64,000 nucleotides of DNA from Afifella sp. IM 167. GTDB taxonomy: Bacteria > Pseudomonadota > Alphaproteobacteria > Rhizobiales > Afifellaceae. The stretch spans positions 310,001 to 374,000 of the forward strand of contig NZ_NSLC01000004.1 of the NCBI RefSeq assembly GCF_020144925.1. The letters are read 5' to 3'. Positions 41,751-49,298 of this stretch are shown piece by piece (position 1 is the stretch's first letter; each line of letters begins with the position of its first letter). A program made the position numbers and the translations under genes. Under the pieces are notes generated by a model. The model did not search any database, was not told the origin of the DNA, and was given only the letters and a program-made list of their open reading frames with translations.

Positions 41751-42998
41751 ATGCTTCCATCCGGCATGCTGAATCGGAGCCCCTTCCCCCGCCCCCTGCG
41801 GCGAGGCCTTTGCATCGCCGTCGCGCTGCTCGCGGGCGGCATCCTGCCGACGCTTGCCCATGCCGACACGGCCTGCCGGGGCGGGCAGAGCTTTTCGGCC
41901 TTCCTCGCCGCCTTCCGGCAGGAGGCGGGGCGCAAGGGCATCTCAGAGAGGACGCTCAAAAACCTCGACGGGCTGACCTTCGACGAAAAGGTCCTGTCGC
42001 GCGACCGGGGCCAGCCGACGCTTTCGCTCAGCTTCCTGCAATTTGCCGACCGGCTCGTCTCGAAGAGCAGATTGCAGCGGGGCCGCGCCATGCTGGAGCG
42101 CCACCGCGCCACCTTCGCGAAGATCGAGCGCGAATACGGGGTGCCCGGACCGGTGATCGCGGCCTTCTGGGGGCTGGAGACCGATTACGGCGCCTATATG
42201 GGAGACTTCTCGTCGCTGCGCTCTCTGGCGAGCCTTGCCTATGATTGCCGGCGCTCGGAGCTCTTCTCGGACGAACTGATGGCGGCTCTCACCCTCCTGG
42301 AGCGCGGCGACCTTGCGCCGGCGGAGATGCACGGCGCCTGGGCGGGCGAACTCGGACAGGTGCAGTTCACCCCCTCGAACTACCTGAAATTCGCCGTCGA
42401 CTACGACGGCGACGGCCGGCGCGACCTCGTCGGCAGCGTGCCCGACGCGCTCGCCTCGGCGGCGAAGTTCCTCCTCCATCTCGGCTGGAGGGCGAACGAG
42501 CCCTGGCTCGAAGAGGTGGAGGTCGGGCCGAAAGTGCCTTGGGAGCATGCGGGAAGAAAGCGCTACAAGCCGCGCGCCGAATGGGCGGCGGACGGCGTGA
42601 AGCGTCGCGGCGGCTCGGCGCTGCCGGCCGACAATGCCCTTGCCGCACTCGTCCTGCCGATGGGGCGCGCGGGGCCCGCTTTCCTCGCCTATCCCAATTT
42701 CGACATCTACTGGGAGTGGAACAACTCCTCCAACTATTCGCTCGCCGCGGCCTATCTCGCCACCCGGCTCGCCGGCGCGCCGCCGATGCAGCGCGGCGAT
42801 CCGGCCGCGATGCTCTCTTCGGCGGAGCTCGCTGAAGTGCAGAAGCGGCTCAATGCGCGCGGCTGGGATGCGGGGCCGGCCGACGGCAGGCTCGGCCAGA
42901 AAACTCGCGACGGCGTACGGGAGGCACAGCTCGCTTTTGGCATGCCAGCGGATGGATATCCGACGCGAGACCTACTAGACCGGCTTCGCCGCAACTAG
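41751..42998 (+). CDS. lytic murein transglycosylase, MltB family with peptidoglycan-binding domain
   Basis: 415 residues from ATG 41751 (ATG 41766 also possible). Signal peptide RRGLCIAVALLAGGILPTLAHA. The SLT_2 domain carries the catalytic Glu in FWGLETDYGAYMG and the GELGQVQFTPSNYL stretch. The C-terminal 60 residues (LAEVQKRLNARGWDAGPADGRLGQKTRDGVREAQ) are a PG_binding_1 repeat. It cleaves the MurNAc-GlcNAc bond with formation of anhydro-MurNAc in the periplasm. It diverges from the SOUL gene over 131 bp and precedes the CDF transporter by 33 bp. Confidence 0.93.
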   Translation: MLPSGMLNRSPFPRPLRRGLCIAVALLAGGILPTLAHADTACRGGQSFSAFLAAFRQEAGRKGISERTLKNLDGLTFDEKVLSRDRGQPTLSLSFLQFADRLVSKSRLQRGRAMLERHRATFAKIEREYGVPGPVIAAFWGLETDYGAYMGDFSSLRSLASLAYDCRRSELFSDELMAALTLLERGDLAPAEMHGAWAGELGQVQFTPSNYLKFAVDYDGDGRRDLVGSVPDALASAAKFLLHLGWRANEPWLEEVEVGPKVPWEHAGRKRYKPRAEWAADGVKRRGGSALPADNALAALVLPMGRAGPAFLAYPNFDIYWEWNNSSNYSLAAAYLATRLAGAPPMQRGDPAAMLSSAELAEVQKRLNARGWDAGPADGRLGQKTRDGVREAQLAFGMPADGYPTRDLLDRLRRN

Positions 42999-43031
42999 CC
43001 GCACCCGCCGCGAGAGACGAGCTCCCCCAAG

Positions 43032-43982
43032 ATGAACGCCCCGACCAAGACCGCCGCCACCCCGGCGAGCTTCGCGCTCGGCTCCATTGCCGTCGCCATC
43101 GCCGGCATCCTGCTGAAGGCCTTCGCCTGGCAGCTGACGGGCTCCGTGGCGCTCTTTTCCGACGCGCTGGAGAGCCTGGTGAACCTCGCGGCAGCCTGCG
43201 GCGCCTATATCGCGCTCCGCCAGGCGGCGCGCCCGCCCGACGTCTCCCATCCCTTCGGGCACCACAAGGCGGAGTATTTCTCCGCCGTGGTGGAAGGCGT
43301 CCTCATCATCATCGCCGCGCTCCTGATCATGAAAGAGGCGTGGGACGTGCTCTTCGATCCGCGCCCGTTGCAGGATCTCGGCGTCGGCCTCTTCGTCAAC
43401 AGCCTGGCGGCGATCCTCAACGGGGCATGGGCCTGGCACATCCTGCGCCGCGGACGCGCCTTCCGCTCGCCCGCCCTCGTCGCCGACGCCAAGCATCTGT
43501 TCGCCGACGTCGCCACCTCCATCGGCGTCATCATCGGCGTCATCGCGGCGGGCATGACGGGCTGGTACATCCTCGATCCGCTGCTGGCGGCGGCCGTCGC
43601 CGTCAACGTCCTGTGGTCCGGCTGGCACCTGGTGCGCGATTCGGTGGGCGGGCTGATGGACGAGGCGGCACCCGAGGAGATCAGGCAGGAAATCCACGAA
43701 CAGATCCAGCTGCATGGCGCCGGCTCCATCCAGGCGCATGACCTGAGGACGCGCGTCGCCGGGCAGCGGACTTTTCTGGAATTCCATCTCGTCGTGCCCC
43801 GCGACATGCGCGTCGCCGACGCGCACCGCATATGCGACGCCATCGAGGACGGACTGCGCGGCAAGCTTGGCGACATCCATATCGCCATCCATGTGGAGCC
43901 CGCGGAGAAGGCGAAACCAGAGGCCGAGGTCATTATCGCGGAGAGCCCACCACCGCCCGCGAACCCAGCTTCCGCCGGCTAA
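43032..43982 (+). CDS. cation diffusion facilitator metal exporter (CDF, FieF-like)
   Basis: 316 residues with six transmembrane segments and a C-terminal cytosolic domain. HPFGHHKAEYFSA, the family signature, follows TM2. The TM5 metal pair is HLFAD (HxxxD), as in zinc or iron/zinc exporters. In TM2 the aligned pair, usually D or H and D, is E and N here (SDALESLVN), so metal preference cannot be read off. It exports divalent metal in exchange for protons across the inner membrane. Follows the transglycosylase by 33 bp. Confidence 0.88.
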   Translation: MNAPTKTAATPASFALGSIAVAIAGILLKAFAWQLTGSVALFSDALESLVNLAAACGAYIALRQAARPPDVSHPFGHHKAEYFSAVVEGVLIIIAALLIMKEAWDVLFDPRPLQDLGVGLFVNSLAAILNGAWAWHILRRGRAFRSPALVADAKHLFADVATSIGVIIGVIAAGMTGWYILDPLLAAAVAVNVLWSGWHLVRDSVGGLMDEAAPEEIRQEIHEQIQLHGAGSIQAHDLRTRVAGQRTFLEFHLVVPRDMRVADAHRICDAIEDGLRGKLGDIHIAIHVEPAEKAKPEAEVIIAESPPPPANPASAG

Positions 43983-44075
43983 GTTACGCGACTGTCATCT
44001 TTTTTCATGGAACGCTGGCGTACCCTTCCCGATTGTCGGTCCGAAGGGGCTTTGCAAGCAAGCCAGGAGAACAAG

Positions 44076-44588
44076 ATGAAGAAGTTGACCCACCGCGCGG
44101 GTCTGACCGCGCTGGCGGCCAGCATCGTGCTGACCATGGCGCCGATCGCGGCGGGAGCGGCGCCGCTCATGCCGAACGCAATGCCGGGCGCCAGCGACGT
44201 CGTGCAGATCCAGGGAGAGCGCTGGATGCAGAATCGGCCCGGAGCCCGAACCGAGCGCTTTGGGGAGCGCTCCGGAGATCGCACCCGCCATCGCGATTCC
44301 CGCGCTTCCAACCATTGGGACCGCAATCGCCACGGCCCGCGCTACCGCAATCGCAGGAACGGCTACACGCATTATCACGACGGCTACTACTACGCGACGC
44401 CCTGGTGGCTCGCAGCCGGCGCCATCGGTGCCTTCATCGGCGCACAGACGCAGCCGAATCGCGGCGGCGAGCGGGCGCACGACGATTGGTGCTCGCAGCG
44501 CTACAAGAGCTACAATCGCCGCTCCAACACCTTCCTGGGCTATGACGGCCGCCGTCACGCCTGCAACAGCCCCTACGACAACCGCTGA
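44076..44588 (+). CDS. BA14K family exported protein
   Basis: 170 residues. Signal peptide KLTHRAGLTALAASIVLTMAPIAAGA, a basic Arg/His-rich middle, a short hydrophobic segment (WWLAAGAIGAFIGA) and the C-terminal BA14K motif WCSQRYKSYNRRSNTFLGYDGRRHAC with its Cys pair. The Brucella member is an immunoreactive 14-kDa protein with lectin-like activity. ATG at 44076 follows AGGAG; the frame extends upstream without conservation. A strong terminator lies 27 bp beyond its stop. Confidence 0.88.
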   Translation: MKKLTHRAGLTALAASIVLTMAPIAAGAAPLMPNAMPGASDVVQIQGERWMQNRPGARTERFGERSGDRTRHRDSRASNHWDRNRHGPRYRNRRNGYTHYHDGYYYATPWWLAAGAIGAFIGAQTQPNRGGERAHDDWCSQRYKSYNRRSNTFLGYDGRRHACNSPYDNR

Positions 44589-44614
44589 CAGGCCCTGAGC
44601 GGCCAGCCAGAACG

Positions 44615-44642
44615 AGCCCCGGCGCCAGCGCCGGGGCTTTTT
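44615..44642 (+). terminator. intrinsic terminator of the BA14K gene
   Basis: AGCCCCGGCG (44615-44624) and CGCCGGGGCT (44629-44638) make a perfect 10-bp stem with loop CCAG, followed by five T on the plus strand (44638-44642). It ends plus-strand transcription. On the minus strand there is no T-run, so the convergent 2H phosphoesterase gene does not use it as a canonical terminator. Confidence 0.9.
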
Positions 44643-44651
44643 CGTGCCGCC

Positions 44652-45155
44652 TCAGCCGCGGAAGGGAAACTGCGCCTCGCGCAGCCACGGCCCGCCGAGA
44701 TAGCGCCAGAGGAGAAGGCCCTCCCCCTTCGCCCCGAAGGGCCGGAAATCCTTCTGGAGCTCGCGCCTCAGCGCCTCGCCTTCCTTGACCGGGACCTTGT
44801 TCTGCACGGTCACATGCGGCGAGAACCCGCCACGATCCTGCATCGTCAGGAAGGGCTCCATCTCCCGCTGAAGGGCTTTTCGGAGCGCCGACAGCGCCGG
44901 GGCCTGCAGGGTGAAGGCGGTACCCCCGCCGAGCGACTTGACGCCCGTCACCTTCATATCGATACGCCGCTGGTCCCGGGCCGCGCCCGCAAGGAGCGGA
45001 CGGATCGTCGCCATCTCCTCGCCCGGCAGGGCATGGAAGAGCGTCAGATGCGCCGGGACCTGGTTGCGCTCCGGCGGAAAATGCCGCCGCCGCAACGCGT
45101 CGAAAAAGGCGAAGCTCTTCTCGTCCAGCTTCAGCGTCAGGACGAAGGCGTCCAT
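44652..45155 (-). CDS. 2'-5' RNA ligase / 2H phosphoesterase family protein
   Basis: 167 residues. The two HxT motifs that give the superfamily its name are HLTLFH (about residue 36-41) and HVTVQNK (about 113-119). Members act on 2'-5' or cyclic phosphodiester bonds in RNA or small cyclic nucleotides; the substrate here is unknown. Start ATG at 45155. Four bases separate it from the stop of the HAD gene upstream, so both are probably one transcript. Confidence 0.88.
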   Translation of the reverse strand: MDAFVLTLKLDEKSFAFFDALRRRHFPPERNQVPAHLTLFHALPGEEMATIRPLLAGAARDQRRIDMKVTGVKSLGGGTAFTLQAPALSALRKALQREMEPFLTMQDRGGFSPHVTVQNKVPVKEGEALRRELQKDFRPFGAKGEGLLLWRYLGGPWLREAQFPFRG

Positions 45156-45159
45156 CGCC

Positions 45160-45843
45160 TCAGGCGAGCGCCGACCAAGCGGCGAGCGCCGCCACCGTCT
45201 GCGGCACGAGAGCGAGGCGGTTGACCACGGTGACGGCGCCCGCCTCCGTCAGCGCATCGGCATGGCCCGGCCAGGAATGCGAGGCGCCGGTGAAGCCGAT
45301 GACGCGCATCCCCGCCGCCACGGCGCCGGCGACGCCATGGGTGGAATCCTCGACGACGATGACCTCGGCCGGATCGGCCGAGAATTCCTTCGCGGCATGA
45401 AGAAAGACGTCGGGCGCCGGCTTCTGCTTTCCCTCGCCAAGGTCGCGGGCCGAATAGATGAACGGGCGGAAGCGGTCGTAAAGGCCGGTCTTGCGCAGTT
45501 CCATTTCCAGCCGCGCCGAGGTGGAGTTGGAGCAGATGCAGATCGCCGCATCCAGCCTGTCGAGCATCTCCTCCACGCCGGCCACGGGGGAGAGGCCCGC
45601 TTCCAGCGCCTTGTCGATCTCCTCCTCCGAACGGCCGCGGATCGCCTGCGGCACCGGGCGGCCGAGCTCGGCCTCGGCAAGATCCCAGATGCGCTCGCCC
45701 GTCAGTCCGGCGAAGCGCGTCGCCATTTCCTCGGGCGAAATCTCATAGCCCGCCTCCGTCAGAAGGCGCGCCTCCACGCGTGCGGCGATGATCTCTGAAT
45801 CGACGAGCACGCCGTCGCAATCGAATATGACCAGCATGGGCAT
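45160..45843 (-). CDS. HAD-superfamily phosphatase (beta-phosphoglucomutase-like)
   Basis: 227 residues. HAD motif I is FDCDGVLVDSE (about 6-16), motif II ICSNS, motif III KPAPDVFLHAA and motif IV VIVVEDSTHGVAGAVAAGM. The four-helix cap between about 18 and 85 places it with sugar-phosphate phosphatases and beta-phosphoglucomutases, but the specific substrate is not predictable. Start at ATG 45843 or 45837; longer in-frame sequence upstream runs into the divergent thrC promoter. Paired with the 2H phosphoesterase gene. Confidence 0.88.
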   Translation of the reverse strand: MPMLVIFDCDGVLVDSEIIAARVEARLLTEAGYEISPEEMATRFAGLTGERIWDLAEAELGRPVPQAIRGRSEEEIDKALEAGLSPVAGVEEMLDRLDAAICICSNSTSARLEMELRKTGLYDRFRPFIYSARDLGEGKQKPAPDVFLHAAKEFSADPAEVIVVEDSTHGVAGAVAAGMRVIGFTGASHSWPGHADALTEAGAVTVVNRLALVPQTVAALAAWSALA

Positions 45844-45934
45844 AGCCAATAGGGCACGCACTCCTTGCGGCAAAGGCCCGGACGGTCCAAAAAGACCGCC
45901 CGGCCCCACTGCGCCGGACGATGAGGAGATCTTG

Positions 45935-47341
45935 TTGCGTTACGTTTCCACGCGCGGCGAGGCCCCGGCGCTGGGTTTCCGCGACGTTGTCCTGAACGGC
46001 CTTGCGTCGGATGGCGGGCTCTACCTGCCTGAGGAATGGCCGTCGTTTTCGCGGGACGAGATCGCCGCACTCGCGAACCGCCCCTTCCAGGACATCGCAT
46101 TCGCCGTCATGTCGCGCTTTGCCGGCGGCGAGATCGCCGATGCCGCCCTGAAAGACATCATCGCGGAAGCCTATCGGGGCTTCCGCCACCCGGCCGTGAC
46201 GCCGCTGGTGCAGATCGCCCCGGCGCATTTCCTGCTGGAGCTCTTCCACGGGCCGACACTCGCCTTCAAGGACGTGGCGATGCAGCTGCTGGCCGGGCTG
46301 ATGGATCACATCCTGGCCGAGCGCGGCGAGCGGGCAACCGTCGTCGGCGCCACGTCCGGCGATACGGGCGGCGCGGCGGTGGAGGCTTTTCGCGGCCGCG
46401 AGCGGGTCGATGTCGCGGTCCTCTTTCCCGATGGCCGCGTCTCGGAGGTGCAGCGCCGGCAGATGACGACGCCGGAGGACGAAAATGTCCGCGCCATCGC
46501 GATCCGGGGCCATTTCGACGACGCGCAGGCGCTCGTCAAAGCGATGTTCGCCGATACGCCCTTTCGCCGCGAGGTCTCGCTGTCGGGCGTCAATTCCATC
46601 AACTGGGGCCGCGTCGCAGCACAGACCGTCTACTATTTCGCCGCCGCCACGGCGCTCGGCGCGCCCAACCGGAAGGTCGCCTTCACGGTGCCGACGGGCA
46701 ATTTCGGCAACATCTTCGCCGGCTATGCGGCGATGCGCATGGGCCTGCCCATCGACAAGCTCGTCATCGCCACCAACATCAACGACATCCTCGACCGGAC
46801 GCTGAGAACCGGACGCTACGAGGTGGGAGACGTCGTGCCGACCGCCTCCCCCTCCATGGACATCCAGGTTTCCTCCAATTTCGAGCGCCTCCTGTTCGAG
46901 GCGGAGGAGCGGCAGGCGGAACCGACGCGCCGGCTGATGGGCGGGCTCAAGCAGTCCGGGACCTTCCAGATCGAGGAAGGAGCGCTTGGCACGATCCGCG
47001 GCCTCTTCGCCTCCGGCCGCTCCGACGAAGAAGAAAACGCCGCCACGATCCGGCGGGTGCATGAGGAGACCGGCCTTCTCCTCGATCCGCACAGCGCCAT
47101 CGGCGTCGCCGTCGCTGAACGCAACTTGAAACCGGGCGTGCCGATGATCACCCTCGCCACAGCCCATCCGGCCAAGTTTCCCGATGCCGTGCAAGCCGCG
47201 AGCGGCATCCGCCCCGCCCTGCCGGAAAGCCTTCAGGACATGATGCGAAAAAAAGAACGATACGAAGTCCTGCCCGCCGAGCTCGGCGCGGTGGAGGATG
47301 CCATCCGCTCCCATAGCCGCGCCACCCGGATCGGGGCCTGA
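45935..47341 (+). CDS. thrC: threonine synthase
   Basis: 468 residues, the long bacterial form. It converts O-phosphohomoserine to threonine with PLP. RYVSTRGEAPALGF opens the protein; the PLP lysine is in HGPTLAFKDVAMQ (about residue 111), with VGATSGDTGGAAVEAF and VPTGNFGNIFAGYAA as further cofactor contacts. No ATG begins the frame; TTG at 45935 (or 45932) has AGGAG six bases ahead. Upstream in-frame codons lack conservation. It leads a plus-strand run with the M16 protease (4 bp after) and GNAT gene. Confidence 0.95.
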   Translation: MRYVSTRGEAPALGFRDVVLNGLASDGGLYLPEEWPSFSRDEIAALANRPFQDIAFAVMSRFAGGEIADAALKDIIAEAYRGFRHPAVTPLVQIAPAHFLLELFHGPTLAFKDVAMQLLAGLMDHILAERGERATVVGATSGDTGGAAVEAFRGRERVDVAVLFPDGRVSEVQRRQMTTPEDENVRAIAIRGHFDDAQALVKAMFADTPFRREVSLSGVNSINWGRVAAQTVYYFAAATALGAPNRKVAFTVPTGNFGNIFAGYAAMRMGLPIDKLVIATNINDILDRTLRTGRYEVGDVVPTASPSMDIQVSSNFERLLFEAEERQAEPTRRLMGGLKQSGTFQIEEGALGTIRGLFASGRSDEEENAATIRRVHEETGLLLDPHSAIGVAVAERNLKPGVPMITLATAHPAKFPDAVQAASGIRPALPESLQDMMRKKERYEVLPAELGAVEDAIRSHSRATRIGA

Positions 47342-47345
47342 GCGG

Positions 47346-48617
47346 ATGAGCATGCAGCTGACAAAGCTCGACAACGGGCTCACCGTCGTCACCGAGACCA
47401 TGTCGCATCTGGAAAGCGCGGCGATCGGCATCTGGGTCAATGCCGGAACGCGCTCGGAAGAGGACCGCGAGCACGGCATTTCCCACCTGCTCGAGCACAT
47501 GGCCTTCAAGGGCACGACGCGGCGCACGGCCCGCGATATCGCCGAGACCATCGAATCGGTCGGCGGCGAGATCAACGCCGCCACCTCCATCGACCATACC
47601 GCCTTCTATGCGCGGGTCCTCCGGGACGACATCCCGCTCGCCGTCGACGTTCTCTCCGACATCCTCGTCAATTCCACCTTCGCGCCGGAAGAGCTGGCGC
47701 GCGAGCGCCACGTCATCCTGCAGGAGATCGGCGCGGTGCTCGACACGCCCGACGATCTCGTCTTCGACCATTTCCAGGCCTCGGCCTATCCGGACCAGCC
47801 GATCGGGCGGACCATCCTCGGCGAGGAGGAATCGATCTCGCGCATCACCTCGCAGGATCTGAAGAACTACCTCGCCCGCCACTATCGCGGCGATTCGCTG
47901 GTTCTGGCGGCGGCCGGAGCGGTCGACCACAAAGAGATGGTGGCCATGGCCAAAGAGCATCTGTCCGGCCTTGCCCGGGACGGCACGCTCGAGCCGGAGC
48001 CCGCCCGCTATCTCGGCGGCGAGCGCCGGCTCAGGAAGCGTCTGCAGGAAGCCCAGGTGATCTACGGTTTCGAGGCGCCCTCGCGGCGCTCGGAGCGCTA
48101 TTTCGCCGGCCGCCTCGTCGGCACCATCCTCGGCGACGGCATGGCCTCGCGCCTCTTCCAGAGCGTGCGCGAGGAAAACGGCCTCTGCTACTCGATCTCC
48201 GCCTTCCACTGGGCCTTTGCCGATAGCGGCGTCCTCGGCGTCCATACGGCGACATCCAAAGGCGACGTGAAAGCGGCGAATGCGCTCATCATCGAAGAAC
48301 TGCTGAAAATGACGGACGGCGTGAAGGAGGAGGAACTCGCCCGCGCCAAGGCCCAGATCAAGGCGGGGCTCCTGATGGCGCTCGAAAGCCCGGCCGCCCG
48401 CGCCGGCCAGCTCGCCCGCCAGATCATGATCCTCGGCCGGCCGGTGGCTCTCGAAGAGCTCCTCGCCGATCTCGACCGGATGACATCGAAGGACGTCGCG
48501 GAAATGGCGCGCGATGCCCTGTCCTCGCCGCTGACGCTGGCCGCCGTCGGCCCGATCGGCGGCCTGCCGGATTCGGCCGCCATCTCCGGCCGCCTGCGCG
48601 GCTCCCTTCTCGTCTGA
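47346..48617 (+). CDS. M16 family zinc metallopeptidase (processing-peptidase beta-like)
   Basis: 423 residues. The inverted zinc motif HxxEH is HLLEH (about residue 53-57), with the third ligand Glu in the downstream helix IESVGGEINAATSIDH. The C-terminal half is the inactive-like M16 fold (QVIYGFEAPSRRSERYFAGRLV, RLFQSVREENGLCYSI). Sequence is close to mitochondrial processing peptidase beta, whose ancestor was this alphaproteobacterial protease. ATG at 47346 starts 4 bp after thrC. Substrate unknown; probably cytosolic since no signal is seen. Confidence 0.93.
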   Translation: MSMQLTKLDNGLTVVTETMSHLESAAIGIWVNAGTRSEEDREHGISHLLEHMAFKGTTRRTARDIAETIESVGGEINAATSIDHTAFYARVLRDDIPLAVDVLSDILVNSTFAPEELARERHVILQEIGAVLDTPDDLVFDHFQASAYPDQPIGRTILGEEESISRITSQDLKNYLARHYRGDSLVLAAAGAVDHKEMVAMAKEHLSGLARDGTLEPEPARYLGGERRLRKRLQEAQVIYGFEAPSRRSERYFAGRLVGTILGDGMASRLFQSVREENGLCYSISAFHWAFADSGVLGVHTATSKGDVKAANALIIEELLKMTDGVKEEELARAKAQIKAGLLMALESPAARAGQLARQIMILGRPVALEELLADLDRMTSKDVAEMARDALSSPLTLAAVGPIGGLPDSAAISGRLRGSLLV

Positions 48618-48633
48618 AGGCGGGGCCCGCAAG

Positions 48634-49215
48634 ATGGCCTTTCTACGTCCCATCGCTCCCGGCGATGCCAGCCTTTCGCTCGCCGGGGATGGGATATTCC
48701 TCAGAACGCCGCAATTCTCCGACTTTCCCGAATGGTCGGCGCTGAGGGCCAAGAGCCGCGAATTCCTCGCCCCGTGGGAGCCGATCTGGCCATCCGACGA
48801 CCTGACCCGGTCCGCCTTCCGCCGCCGCATCCGCCGCTACCGGACGGAAATGCGCGAGGACCAGACCTACCCCTTCTTCGTCTTCCGCAATGCCGGCGGC
48901 ATCCTCGTTGGGGGAATCACGCTCTCCAACGTCACCCGCGGCATGACGCAGGCCGCCACGATCGGCTACTGGATGGGCGAGCCCTATGCCGGCCAGGGGC
49001 ATATGAGCGCGGCGCTCGGCGCCCTCACGCCCTATGCGTTCAAGACGCTCCGCCTGCACAGGCTGGAGGCCGCTTGCCTTGCCCATAACGCCGCCTCGAT
49101 CCGCCTCCTCGAAAAGTGCGGTTTTCAGCGCGAAGGACTTTCGCGCGGCCTCGTCTGCATCGCCGGACGGTGGCAGGACCACATCCGCTTCGCCCGGCTC
49201 GCGAGCGACGACTGA
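48634..49215 (+). CDS. RimJ/RimL-like GNAT acetyltransferase
   Basis: 193 residues. LRTPQFSDFPEWSALRAKSREFLAPWEPIWP is the N-terminal pattern of RimJ-type N-acetyltransferases; the acetyl-CoA loop is GYWMGEPYAGQGHMSAAL (about 111-128), then HRLEAACLAHNAASIRLLEKCGFQREG. RimJ acetylates the N-terminus of ribosomal protein S5, but many relatives have other targets. Third gene of the thrC run, 16 bp after the protease. ATG start. Confidence 0.88.
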   Translation: MAFLRPIAPGDASLSLAGDGIFLRTPQFSDFPEWSALRAKSREFLAPWEPIWPSDDLTRSAFRRRIRRYRTEMREDQTYPFFVFRNAGGILVGGITLSNVTRGMTQAATIGYWMGEPYAGQGHMSAALGALTPYAFKTLRLHRLEAACLAHNAASIRLLEKCGFQREGLSRGLVCIAGRWQDHIRFARLASDD

Positions 49216-49298
49216 TCGCTTCAGGTTGTGCGAAAGCGCTCCGCGGATTAGACATTTGCGACCTGATTTTAACGGTCCATGGCAAGAGGCATGAACGT

